This document shows, piece after piece, positions 55,815 through 63,877 of a stretch of 64,000 nucleotides of DNA. The stretch lies in NCBI RefSeq assembly GCF_001647715.1, contig NZ_CP015600.1:6324001-6388000 (forward strand), written 5' to 3'. Under the pieces are notes generated by a model. That model was given only the letters and a program-made list of their open reading frames with translations, was not told the DNA's origin and did not search any database. Position numbers and translations under genes: made by a program. The stretch comes from Pseudomonas antarctica (lineage in GTDB: Bacteria; Pseudomonadota; Gammaproteobacteria; Pseudomonadales; Pseudomonadaceae). Positions within the stretch are counted from its first letter, which is position 1. Every line of letters begins with the position of its first letter.

Positions 55815-56687
55815 TTACAGACTGATCGGCGTGGCCTCGAAGCGTACCCGGGGGTGGGCGATACGGTCCTGGGCGCGTACCAGTTCCAACTCGTAACTGG
55901 CGCAGGCCTGGGTTTCCAGCAGCACTTCATGCACCGCAGCCGCCGTAAACTCGAAGGCCGCCAGCAAGCTGTCACCCAACAGCACCCGCGCCAGGAACAG
56001 CCCTGACGTCAGGTCGCCCACGCCCACCGGCTGGCGCGGGAACGCCAGCAACGGCCGACGCAAGTGCCAGCTGCCGTCGGCAGTCACCAGCAGCATCTCG
56101 AAACCCTCCGGCAATTTGCCCGGGTAATCCAGGTGCTTGACCAGGACCGCCTTCGGCCCGCGTGCCAGCAATGCCTTGGCCATGCCCAGGCAGTCGAACA
56201 GCGATTGCGGCTTGCGCCCGGCAAAGCTGTCGAGCTCCAGCTGGTTGGGGCACAGGAAATCCGCCAGGGCGGCCGCCTCGTCCAGCAGGAAATCGCTGAC
56301 TTCCTGGGGCACGATACAACCCTTTTCCGGGTGACCCATCACCGGGTCGCACAGGTACAGGGCCTTGGGGTTGATGGCTTTGATCCGCGCCACACCCGTC
56401 AGAATCGCACGGCCCTGGTCCGCACTGCCGAGGTAGCCGGACAGCACCGCATCGCAGTTGCCGAGCTCGCCAATCGCGGCAATGCCTTCCACCAGTGCCG
56501 GAATTTGCTGCGGCGCCAACACTTCGCCCGCCCACTGGCCATACTGAGTGTGATTGGAGAATTGCACGGTGTTGAGCGGCCAGACGTTCACCCCGACCCG
56601 CTGCATGGGGAACACGGCGGCGCTGTTTCCGGCGTGGCCAAAGACCACATGAGACTGGATCGCAAGCAGATGAGGTGTGCGTTTCAT
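55815..56687 (-). CDS. pdxY: pyridoxal kinase PdxY
   Basis: This 290-residue ribokinase-fold enzyme phosphorylates pyridoxal in the PLP salvage pathway. Features are [13 protein letters not shown] at the start (substrate loop), L-C-D-P-V-M-G-H near residue 113, and the anion-hole [10 protein letters not shown] near residue 222, with the catalytic aspartate. The length is standard. It is convergent with the thioesterase gene across a REPIN. Confidence 0.94.
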   Translation of the reverse strand: MKRTPHLLAIQSHVVFGHAGNSAAVFPMQRVGVNVWPLNTVQFSNHTQYGQWAGEVLAPQQIPALVEGIAAIGELGNCDAVLSGYLGSADQGRAILTGVARIKAINPKALYLCDPVMGHPEKGCIVPQEVSDFLLDEAAALADFLCPNQLELDSFAGRKPQSLFDCLGMAKALLARGPKAVLVKHLDYPGKLPEGFEMLLVTADGSWHLRRPLLAFPRQPVGVGDLTSGLFLARVLLGDSLLAAFEFTAAAVHEVLLETQACASYELELVRAQDRIAHPRVRFEATPISL

Positions 56688-56804
56688 GCGGGGGATTTCC
56701 GTAAAGCCGTTGAAATTCTAGCCGCGCAGTATGCGACTAAACACAGCCTATACGACAGACCAGAGACACAGTTAAGCTGCTCTCACTTTGTTGGAGTTCA
56801 TCGC

Positions 56805-57200
56805 ATGCTGACCCTGGGAAACATCTTTGTGTTGATGCTGCTGGCGACTGGCGCCGCTTGGGTGTGGCACAACCACGGCCTGCGCGAGCGGGCGCTGGAG
56901 CGGGTCAAGCAACATTGCGCCAAGCTCGATATCGAACTGCTCGACGGCGCGGTGGCGTTGAAACGCATCGGTTTTGTGAAGGATGCCAAGGGTCGGCGGC
57001 GCTTGGCACGTATCTATAACTTTGAATTCACCGTGACCGGCGAAACCCGCCATCCCGGGACTATCACCCAGTTCGGCGCCCACAGCGCGCAGATTGAACT
57101 GGCGCCCTACCCGTTCGAGATCAAGACGCCGCTGCCCAGCGCGGAAGTGATCGAGCTAAGCCAGTGGCGCCAGGACCACGCCACCAAGACGCGTCACTGA
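56805..57200 (+). CDS. DUF3301 membrane-anchored protein
   Basis: This 131-residue protein has one N-terminal membrane segment (about 3-22, M-L-T-L-G-N-I-F-V-L-M-L-L) followed by a soluble basic domain with C-A-K-L-D-I-E-L-L-D and R-I-Y-N-F-E-F-T-V-T-G. This matches the DUF3301 family of gamma-proteobacteria, whose role is unknown. The ATG at 56805 with GGAG upstream is used; the long open frame continuing upstream is antisense to pdxY. It overlaps the convergent GTPase gene by 7 bases. Confidence 0.87.
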   Translation: MLTLGNIFVLMLLATGAAWVWHNHGLRERALERVKQHCAKLDIELLDGAVALKRIGFVKDAKGRRRLARIYNFEFTVTGETRHPGTITQFGAHSAQIELAPYPFEIKTPLPSAEVIELSQWRQDHATKTRH

Positions 57201-58168
57201 CGACAGGCGGCCAGCGCGCTCTGCAATGCGACTACGTCCTGTGGCTCGCTGAAAATCAATTCAATGCGCGAATCGCGGCGCCACTCGCTGGGTTGCCAGA
57301 CGAGTGGGCTTTTATCCACAGCGTTGGCGCTGACCCACCCATGGCGGCTGTGGATAACCAGTTTGGCGCGGCGCCATGCAAGACTTGTCAGCCAATGGGA
57401 CAGGCGCCCGGTTTCGAATTGCTGGCTCGGGTGCCAACGCCAACCGATGCTCCAGCCACCCTCTTGAGCCTGGCTCAGGCAGATGGGCAGTGTGGGATCG
57501 CTCCAGATGGCTGGCATCTGCGCCAAGCCTTTGGGCACATCGAAGTTATCCACAGGGGCGCCAGCTTTGGTCTGGAGGCCCGGCAACTGCGCGAGCGGCA
57601 AGTGCGCCTGGCGGGTCCAGTAAAGCGGGCAGTCGGGTAATTGTCTTTCGACGGCTTGGCGCTGCGCGGTATCCAGTGTTTCGTCCTTGTTCAATACCAG
57701 CAGCCCGGCGCTGGCCAAGGTCTCGCGCTGCGCTTGTGGCAAGGGTTTGCCCGCCGCCAATGCCTGGGCATCCAGCACCAGTACACAAGGCTGGACCGCC
57801 AGCACGTTTTGCCAGGGTGCTTCGCGCAATTGCTTGAGCAATTGTGCGGGATGACCCAAACCCGAGGGCTCGATAAACAACCGATCCGGTTTAGCCTTGC
57901 GCAATAAGCGGCCCAGGCCTACCTGGAACGGTGCACCATTCACACAGCACAAACAGCCACCGGCGACTTCGCCCAGGGCAATGCCATCGTCGTCCTGGGT
58001 GAGTAACGCCGCATCCAGGCCAATCTGCCCGAACTCATTGATCAGTACCGCCCAGCGCTCGTTGGCCGGGCGTTGGGCCAGCAGGTGCTTGATCAGGCTG
58101 GTCTTGCCGGCGCCCAAAGGCCCGGCAATCACGTGAGTAGGAATGTTCTGCAGCATGATAGGCATCAT
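57194..58168 (-). CDS. COG0523 (CobW/G3E) GTPase
   Basis: This 324-residue G3E P-loop GTPase is a possible metal chaperone. It has Walker A G-P-L-G-A-G-K-T-S at residues 16-24, the CxCC-type metal motif C-L-C-C at 72-75 and the base-recognition N-K-D near residue 158. The C-terminal domain is short. It is the fourth gene of the dksA2-zigA-DUF1826 operon under a Zur box, so it most likely works in zinc shortage, delivering zinc to a client protein; the client is unknown. Several in-frame ATGs (58168, 58165, 58156) make the start uncertain. Confidence 0.87.
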   Translation of the reverse strand: MMPIMLQNIPTHVIAGPLGAGKTSLIKHLLAQRPANERWAVLINEFGQIGLDAALLTQDDDGIALGEVAGGCLCCVNGAPFQVGLGRLLRKAKPDRLFIEPSGLGHPAQLLKQLREAPWQNVLAVQPCVLVLDAQALAAGKPLPQAQRETLASAGLLVLNKDETLDTAQRQAVERQLPDCPLYWTRQAHLPLAQLPGLQTKAGAPVDNFDVPKGLAQMPAIWSDPTLPICLSQAQEGGWSIGWRWHPSQQFETGRLSHWLTSLAWRRAKLVIHSRHGWVSANAVDKSPLVWQPSEWRRDSRIELIFSEPQDVVALQSALAACRQ

Positions 58169-58200
58169 TCAGACCGTGTAGAGAGCTTGATCCTACCCGG

Positions 58201-58848
58201 TTATGCCAGCCAATCCAGCGTCAGGATCAACCGTCGCTCATCGGCCTTGAGCGCCGGCGAGCGGTGAATCAGGCCATGGGCTTCGTTGCCGTGCCACTTG
58301 GTGCCCTTGAGCAAGGCCACCTCGCCACAGTCGATTTGCTCAATGCGCTCGGTGGGTTCGGCATCCGGTTGGCTCAGTTTTCGGCGGTCCATCACCCCTT
58401 CGCGCAACCACTGGCTACCGATTCCGGCGTAGGTGGTAATCAACCGAACGGGTACATGGTCAACGTGAAAACGTGGGCACATGGCCTTGTCCAACAGGCG
58501 CAAACGCACGCCAATACGCTTGGCACCGAGCAGGCAGGCGAACGCGCTGACCAGCCACGACACATCGGCGATAAACCCTTCGTAGCCTTCAAGATCACGG
58601 CAACTTGACGCCAAACCCTGCAAATTCGGCTCGGCGTCTTCGTTGTTGAGTTCGATCACCAGGGATTCGGCCAAAGGCTCATTCAGCGCCACCAGCAAGG
58701 CGCCGAATTCGGCAATATGATGGGGCAATTGGCGCCGCCATGTCGCCAGGTTTACGCCTTCTTCCAGAATATCGGACAGTGCCAGCGGGGTTTCCCCGCG
58801 GGTCTGACGTATCACGGGACGCAGGGGGATAACCGGTGCCAACATCAC
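58201..58848 (-). CDS. DUF1826 protein of the zinc-starvation operon
   Basis: This 215-residue soluble protein belongs to DUF1826, a family found next to COG0523 GTPases. It is coupled to zigA by a four-base ATGA overlap. A conserved-looking core has C124, F-H-V-D (His128, Asp130), V-R-L, then G-T-K-W-H-G-N-E near residue 183 and L-I-H-R-S-P (His195) followed by Arg205/Arg206. This H-x-D...H...R order is like the iron site and 2-oxoglutarate arginine of Fe(II) dioxygenases, but could also be a zinc or other metal site. No function is established. Confidence 0.85.
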   Translation of the reverse strand: MMLAPVIPLRPVIRQTRGETPLALSDILEEGVNLATWRRQLPHHIAEFGALLVALNEPLAESLVIELNNEDAEPNLQGLASSCRDLEGYEGFIADVSWLVSAFACLLGAKRIGVRLRLLDKAMCPRFHVDHVPVRLITTYAGIGSQWLREGVMDRRKLSQPDAEPTERIEQIDCGEVALLKGTKWHGNEAHGLIHRSPALKADERRLILTLDWLA

Positions 58849-60050
58849 GCGACCTCTTCATACCAAGGGCCAAAGGGGTCGGCCAGCAAGCGCCAACTTT
58901 CGACACCCAGAGCCATTTCGTCATCCGTGAGCAAACAGGCGTCCAGCTCGGCGCGCATCTGGCTGAAGTCGATGTTTTGCCCGATAAACACCAGCTCCTG
59001 GCGGCAATCGCCGGTGCTCAGCTGCCAGTTGCCCATGATCGCCGCCACGCTTTCTTCGTCCTGAGGCCATTGGCTTTTCGGCACAAAACGCCACCAGCGC
59101 CCAGCAAAGCCATGGCGCATCAATCCTCCGGCCTGAGACCAACTGCCCGCATCCTGATGCTTGCTGGCCAGCCAGAAAAAGCCTTTGGAGCGCAGCAGTT
59201 TGCCGTTTACCCACGGACGGTCGATGAAGTTGAAAAAGCGCTGCGGATGAAATGGGCGGCGCGCACGATAAGCCGTGGAAGCGATGCCGTATTCTTGCGT
59301 TTCCGGCACATGTTCACCGCGCAATTCCTGCAACCAGCCAGGGGCCTGGGCAGCGCGTTCGAAGTCAAAGCGGCCGGTGTTCAGGATCTTGTTAAGCGGC
59401 ACCTCACCCATGACCATCGGAATGATTTCTGCTTGGGCGTTGAGGCGCTCGAGGATGGCCATCAGTTCTTCGCGTTCGCGGCTGCTGATCAGGTCGATCT
59501 TGCTGATCAAGATCACGTCGGCGAACTCGATTTGCTCGATCAGCAGGTCGGTGATCGAGCGTTCATCTTCTTCGCCGAGGGTTTCGCCGCGTGAGGCCAG
59601 GCTTTCAGCGGCCTGGTAGTCGAGCAGGAAGTTCATGCCATCCACCACGGTGACCATGGTGTCCAGGCGCGCAATATCGGCCAGGCTCTGCTCGTTTTCA
59701 TCACGAAAGGTGAACGTTTCTGCCACGGGCAACGGCTCGGAAATACCAGTGGATTCGATCAACAGGTAATCGAACCGACCTTCCTTGGCGAGTTTTCCGA
59801 CTTCTTCCAGCAAGTCTTCACGCAAAGTGCAGCAGATGCAGCCGTTGCTCATTTCTACCAGTTTTTCTTCGGAGCGGTTCAGGGTGACATCACGCTGAAC
59901 CTCGCTGCCGTCAATGTTGATTTCGCTCATGTCGTTGACGATCACCGCCACCCGCAGGTTTTCGCGGTTGCGCAGGACGTAGTTGAGCAGCGTGCTTTTA
60001 CCGGCGCCTAGAAAACCGGACAACACGGTAACGGGGAGACGATCTGGCAT
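58845..60050 (-). CDS. zigA: zinc-responsive COG0523 GTPase ZigA
   Basis: This 401-residue G3E GTPase has Walker [11 protein letters not shown] at 11-20, the metal-binding C-I-C-C at 71-74, E-S-T-G-I-S-E-P near residue 99 and S-K-I-D near residue 183. The C-terminal CobW_C domain (about 260-390) carries R-P-F-H-P-Q-R-F and several histidines. ZigA homologues are induced by zinc starvation and are thought to move zinc to client enzymes. It starts 27 bases after dksA2 and shares its Zur-controlled promoter. Confidence 0.92.
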   Translation of the reverse strand: MPDRLPVTVLSGFLGAGKSTLLNYVLRNRENLRVAVIVNDMSEINIDGSEVQRDVTLNRSEEKLVEMSNGCICCTLREDLLEEVGKLAKEGRFDYLLIESTGISEPLPVAETFTFRDENEQSLADIARLDTMVTVVDGMNFLLDYQAAESLASRGETLGEEDERSITDLLIEQIEFADVILISKIDLISSREREELMAILERLNAQAEIIPMVMGEVPLNKILNTGRFDFERAAQAPGWLQELRGEHVPETQEYGIASTAYRARRPFHPQRFFNFIDRPWVNGKLLRSKGFFWLASKHQDAGSWSQAGGLMRHGFAGRWWRFVPKSQWPQDEESVAAIMGNWQLSTGDCRQELVFIGQNIDFSQMRAELDACLLTDDEMALGVESWRLLADPFGPWYEEVA

Positions 60051-60077
60051 CAGGTATTCCTCATCAGGGTTGGCCGG

Positions 60078-60482
60078 TCAAATCGCCCGTTTATGGCGTT
60101 CGCGCAGCTCTTCACGTTCTTTGGCTTCGATACTCAAGGTGGCGGTGGGGCGCAGTAGCAAGCGTTGCAGGCCAATGGATTCGCCAGTGTCACGGCACCA
60201 GCCGTATTCGCCGCGGGCCAGCAGTTCGAGGGCGTCGTCGATCTTGTCCAACAGCTTCTTTTCCCGCTCAAGCAGGCGTAGTTGCCATTGGCGCTGTTCT
60301 TCGGCGCTGCCCATATCGGCGGGGTCGCTATTGGTTTCCTGCTCACGCAGCACCAGGAACTGGCCCTCAATGCGCGCTTGCAGCTCAGTACGCTGGGCAA
60401 GCAGCAATTCACGGAAGAACCTTTGCTGGGCTTCATTCATGTAGTTGGCGGGCGGTTGGGCCAGCAGGTCTTGTTCAGTCAT
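60078..60482 (-). CDS. dksA2: zinc-independent DksA paralog
   Basis: This 134-residue RNA polymerase-binding factor has a long coiled coil (about 20-90) with the acidic tip D53-P-A-D56. The four-cysteine zinc finger of DksA is missing: only Cys96 remains (G-Y-G-type context E-Y-G-W-C-R-D-T-G). The alanine of the usual D-x-x-D-x-A tip is Gly58. DksA2 proteins replace DksA when zinc is scarce. It is first in the operon, with a perfect Zur palindrome 34 bases upstream of its ATG. Confidence 0.94.
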   Translation of the reverse strand: MTEQDLLAQPPANYMNEAQQRFFRELLLAQRTELQARIEGQFLVLREQETNSDPADMGSAEEQRQWQLRLLEREKKLLDKIDDALELLARGEYGWCRDTGESIGLQRLLLRPTATLSIEAKEREELRERHKRAI

Positions 60483-60515
60483 AGGAAGCGGGTCACGGGT
60501 CAGGCTGTGGTTTTA

Positions 60516-60530
60516 TGTTATAGTATAACA
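60516..60530. promoter_or_regulatory. Zur box, dksA2 / small secreted protein
   Basis: TGTTATA G TATAACA is a perfect palindrome with 7-base arms that matches the gamma-proteobacterial Zur core GTTATAnTATAAC. It lies between divergent genes and overlaps a TATACT-like -10 on the dksA2 side. Confidence 0.88.
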
Positions 60531-60610
60531 ACACAAATAAGCTAATCCCGACTTGCTCACCACGACGAAGGGCGCAATGCTTGAGCACTTCCCTTGCCCC
60601 GAGAAACGCT

Positions 60611-60979
60611 ATGAAACGCCTGTTGTACGCCCTGTTATTGGCAGCGGCAGGACCTGCCTGCGCCCAAATGCCAAGCCTGTTGGCGAACTGCACGCGCAGC
60701 GCCAACCTGCTGGCCTGCGTGGATCCGTTGGGGAATGCCTACAGCGTGGCGACTGTCGGCAGCACCACGTACTTGCGCGGTTTCGAGGTGATCGGCAAAC
60801 GCTACTGGGCACAAACCAACAGCCGCTATGGGCAGCTGACGTTCTTTACTGGGTTAGCGTCCGACGGAGAGGCGTGGGTCGGCTACACGCGACGCGTGGG
60901 CTGGACCACCCTCAACCGGTTTTCCAGCTCAGGTGGCGCCAGTGCCAAGTTCACGTGCAGCCGTATGACCGGCTGTTAG
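60611..60979 (+). CDS. small secreted four-cysteine protein
   Basis: This 122-residue protein has a signal peptide ending at A-C-A-Q (about residue 19), so it is exported. The mature part has four cysteines, two near its start (N-C-T-R-S, A-C-V-D) and two at the very end (F-T-C-S-R, T-G-C), which suggests two disulfides closing the fold. It is rich in aromatic and glycine residues (W-V-G-Y-T-R-R-V-G-W). It diverges from dksA2 across the Zur box and occupies the place of an unnamed zinc-regulon gene in P. aeruginosa. The function is unknown. Confidence 0.82.
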   Translation: MKRLLYALLLAAAGPACAQMPSLLANCTRSANLLACVDPLGNAYSVATVGSTTYLRGFEVIGKRYWAQTNSRYGQLTFFTGLASDGEAWVGYTRRVGWTTLNRFSSSGGASAKFTCSRMTGC

Positions 60980-62187
60980 ACCTGGCCGTTCTTCTGCTCT
61001 TGAACCCAGGCCATGTAGCTGTTCATCGGTGGGTTCTTCTCGAAGTATTTTTTCAATCCCTCAAACAGGCCATCCGCCACCGCCTGTTGATGACGCGCAG
61101 TCACCAACCGCTGGGCGTCCTGGGTATTAGAGATAAACCCGGTCTCGACCAGAATAGAGGGGACGTCCGGTGATTTAAGTACCGCAAAACCAGCCTGCTC
61201 CACGCGCTTCTGGTGCAGCGTGGTGATGCTCTGCAGGCTGCCCAACACCGAGCTGCCCAGTTGCAGGCTGGAGGCGATGGTGGCGTTCATCGACATATCG
61301 AGAATCACCCCGGCCAACATCGGGTCCTTGTCCTTGAGATTGAGCAAGGTCGTGGCGCCCAACAGGTCCGCGCCGTTTTCGCGCTGCGCCATAAAGCGCG
61401 CCGTAGCGGAAGTTGCGCCCCCTTCAGACAACGCATACACCGAGGCACCGGATGCCGTGAGACGTGGCGCGGCGTCGGCATGCACCGAGATAAACATATC
61501 GGCCTTGTGCTGGCGCGCAATGTCCACACGCTTGCGCAGCGGCACGAAGAAGTCATCGTTGCGCACCAGTTTCACGTCAAAGCCCTTCTCACGCTTCAAG
61601 CGTTTGGCCAGCAATTGGGCGATCGATAGCACCACGTCTTTTTCGCGCTGGCCCCTGGAGCCGATGGCGCCAGGGTCTTTACCGCCGTGGCCGGGGTCAA
61701 CCACCACGATGATGTCGCGCTTGGGATGCGCTTTGTCTACCGGCGCGACCAGAGGAGGCGGTTCAGCGGCTATTTGGCGCGGGGCATGAGTGGCGTTGGT
61801 CAGGTCGAGCACCAGGCGATGACCTTGGCCATCCTGGGGCGGCAATAAAAAGCTGTTGAGCTGCATCGGCGCGGCCAGGTCCAGCACGATGCGTGTGTCG
61901 CCTTTGCCGAAATGCCCGGAGCGGATCGAAGTAATCCCGCTGTTCTTCAATGCCAGCTGAGAAAAATCCCCCGACAGCCCGGCGCCGCTCAGGTCGATGA
62001 TCAAACGTTCCGGTGAGGTCAGGGAAAAGGTCTTGTATTGCACCGGGCCGCTAAGGTCGAACACCAGCCGCAGTTTATCGTCCGAGCGCCACAGGCGCGC
62101 ATTGCGGATCTGCGTGGCGTAGGCCCCCAAAGGCAAGGTGAACAGGGGACTGACCAGCAGCAGGTTGAGGAGCTGACGTCTGTGCAT
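60976..62187 (-). CDS. N-acetylmuramoyl-L-alanine amidase (AmiC/AmiA type)
   Basis: This 403-residue periplasmic zinc amidase cleaves peptide stems from peptidoglycan. It begins with a twin-arginine-like export signal (H-R-R-Q-L-L-N-L-L-L), then an AMIN domain (about 25-130) and an Amidase_3 domain (about 165-385) with the zinc-site motifs V-D-P-G-H-G-G-K-D-P-G, R-E-K-D, S-V-H-A-D-A and V-E-T-G-F-I-S-N. A Zur box lies 84 bases upstream, so this copy is probably a zinc-starvation paralog. It overlaps the convergent small secreted gene by 4 bases. Confidence 0.93.
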   Translation of the reverse strand: MHRRQLLNLLLVSPLFTLPLGAYATQIRNARLWRSDDKLRLVFDLSGPVQYKTFSLTSPERLIIDLSGAGLSGDFSQLALKNSGITSIRSGHFGKGDTRIVLDLAAPMQLNSFLLPPQDGQGHRLVLDLTNATHAPRQIAAEPPPLVAPVDKAHPKRDIIVVVDPGHGGKDPGAIGSRGQREKDVVLSIAQLLAKRLKREKGFDVKLVRNDDFFVPLRKRVDIARQHKADMFISVHADAAPRLTASGASVYALSEGGATSATARFMAQRENGADLLGATTLLNLKDKDPMLAGVILDMSMNATIASSLQLGSSVLGSLQSITTLHQKRVEQAGFAVLKSPDVPSILVETGFISNTQDAQRLVTARHQQAVADGLFEGLKKYFEKNPPMNSYMAWVQEQKNGQV

Positions 62188-62270
62188 GACATATACCGCA
62201 AATAGAGGAGCGTCCCTGCTCGACATGACTGAAGAAAGGCTGGAGCAGAAAAATCATCGTCGATTCAATA

Positions 62271-62283
62271 GTTATAATATAAC
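62271..62283. promoter_or_regulatory. Zur box, amidase / folE2
   Basis: GTTATA A TATAAC is a perfect palindrome with 6-base arms, matching the site at 60516. It is placed between the divergent amidase and folE2 genes, 33 bases before the folE2 ATG. Confidence 0.87.
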
Positions 62284-62315
62284 ATGTCTTTTTATTTCCA
62301 ACGATGGACCTGCCC

Positions 62316-63212
62316 ATGAATGCGCTGACTCTGCCGGATATTGCCGCGCAGGCTTCACGCCAAGCTGTGCCGCTCGACTGGGTAGGCATGTGCGGCATTG
62401 CCCTGCCGATCCTCATCGACGGCCAACGCTTGACCGCCACTGCCGATGCGGGCGTCAGCCTGGACGATGGCGAGGCCCGTGGCATTCATATGTCACGCCT
62501 GTACCTGGCCCTGGAAATGCTCGACCAACAGCCTCTTACGCCTGCGCTTCTGCGTACTCTACTTGAGCGCTTTCTTGAGAGTCATGAAGGTTTATCTAAG
62601 AACGCCTACCTGCGTATCCACGCGGATTTGCTACTCAAACGGCCTGCGCTGGTCAGCCCTTTAACCGGCTGGAAAGGCTACCCGGTGAGCATCGAAGCGC
62701 GCCTGGAAAACCAGATGTTCCACGTGGAACTAAAAATTGACGTTACTTACTCTTCCACCTGCCCTTGCTCGGCCGCGCTCGCCAGGCAGTTGATTCAGCA
62801 GCAATTTCTCGAAGATTTCGCCAACACACCACTGCAGCACGAGGATGTTCTGACGTGGCTTGGCAGCGCCAACGGCATCGTCGCCACGCCCCACAGCCAA
62901 CGAAGCAGCGCAGAACTGTCCATCCAGCTGGAAGCCAACCAGTCCACCTTGCCCCTAACCGACCTGATCAACGACGTTGAAACCGCCCTCGGCACTGCCG
63001 TGCAAACCGCTGTGAAACGTGCGGACGAACAAGCCTTCGCCCTGGCCAACGGGCAGAACCTGATGTTCTGCGAAGACGCCGCCCGCCGCCTGAACCTCGC
63101 CTTGAAACGCTCGGATGCCGTCAAAGCCTTCCACTTGAAAGTGATCCACGCCGAAAGCCTGCACGCGCACGATGCCGTGGCTGAAAGCCGCTGGACGAGA
63201 GACTCTGCATGA
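62316..63212 (+). CDS. folE2: GTP cyclohydrolase FolE2 (type IB)
   Basis: This 298-residue enzyme makes 7,8-dihydroneopterin triphosphate, the first folate step, without the zinc needed by FolE. The catalytic cysteine is Cys149 in S-T-C-P-C-S; R-G-I-H-M-S-R-L near residue 55 and P-V-S-I-E-A-R near residue 123 are family marks. A Zur box controls it, so it backs up FolE in zinc shortage. The ATG at 62316 is preferred to one 12 bases upstream. It overlaps the next gene by four bases (ATGA). Confidence 0.95.
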   Translation: MNALTLPDIAAQASRQAVPLDWVGMCGIALPILIDGQRLTATADAGVSLDDGEARGIHMSRLYLALEMLDQQPLTPALLRTLLERFLESHEGLSKNAYLRIHADLLLKRPALVSPLTGWKGYPVSIEARLENQMFHVELKIDVTYSSTCPCSAALARQLIQQQFLEDFANTPLQHEDVLTWLGSANGIVATPHSQRSSAELSIQLEANQSTLPLTDLINDVETALGTAVQTAVKRADEQAFALANGQNLMFCEDAARRLNLALKRSDAVKAFHLKVIHAESLHAHDAVAESRWTRDSA

Positions 63213-63877
63213 TCACCTGTAACGCTTTGCGCTGGGGCGCCCCCGGGCAACCGCTCACACCGGCGCTGGATTTGAAGCTGGAAAAAGGCAGCCTCACCGG
63301 CATCATCGGCGCGAATGGCACAGGCAAAAGCAGCCTGCTCAAGGTCATTGCCGGCCTGCAAAAGCCGCTGACGGGCAACGTCAGCGTGGAGGTTCCACGC
63401 CGCGGCGGCCTGTCATTCCTGCCCCAGCAACAACATTTGGATCGCCAGTTCCCGATCAGCCTGCAAGAGTTGGTCGCCGCCGGTTTCTGGGGCACCCAGC
63501 TCACTCCGCAACACCGTAGCCAACGGCTGCAAGCGGTGCTGGAAGACTGGTGCCTCAGTGGTCTGGAACACCGTCCGTTGATGGCGCTGTCCGGCGGCGA
63601 ACTGCAACGCGCCCTGCTCGCTCGCATGAGCCTGGCCGAAGCGCCAGTCCTGCTTCTCGACGAACCTCACGCCGCCCTCGACGAAGAAGGCCAGGCGCTC
63701 TGCTGGAAACACATTCACGCCTGGCACGATGAAGGCCGCACACTGATCGTCGTCTGTCATGACTTGGCGTCGGTGCGTCACCACACCCAGCAAGTGGTGC
63801 AGATCAAAAGCACCGGCTGCCTATTCGGCCCCAGTAAAGAGCTGATCCGCCCGCAACCGCACATGCAGGTGGCCTGA
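63209..63877 (+). CDS. metal ABC transporter ATPase (ZnuC-like)
   Basis: This 222-residue ABC ATPase has Walker A G-A-N-G-T-G-K-S-S near residue 34, the signature L-S-G-G-E-L-Q-R-A near residue 130, Walker B L-L-L-D-E-P and the H-loop V-C-H-D. It is similar to the ATPases of zinc/manganese/iron ABC-3 importers. Overlapping start/stop codons couple it to folE2 and to the permease gene, so it is inside the Zur-controlled operon. Zinc uptake is the likely job, but zincophore or other-metal import is possible; its solute-binding protein is not in view. Confidence 0.88.
   Translation: MITCNALRWGAPGQPLTPALDLKLEKGSLTGIIGANGTGKSSLLKVIAGLQKPLTGNVSVEVPRRGGLSFLPQQQHLDRQFPISLQELVAAGFWGTQLTPQHRSQRLQAVLEDWCLSGLEHRPLMALSGGELQRALLARMSLAEAPVLLLDEPHAALDEEGQALCWKHIHAWHDEGRTLIVVCHDLASVRHHTQQVVQIKSTGCLFGPSKELIRPQPHMQVA

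Noticed and set aside
56064..56804. Upstream extension of the DUF3301 gene
   Set aside because: The extra 247 codons are antisense to pdxY. The ATG at 56805 has a good ribosome site and gives a membrane anchor.
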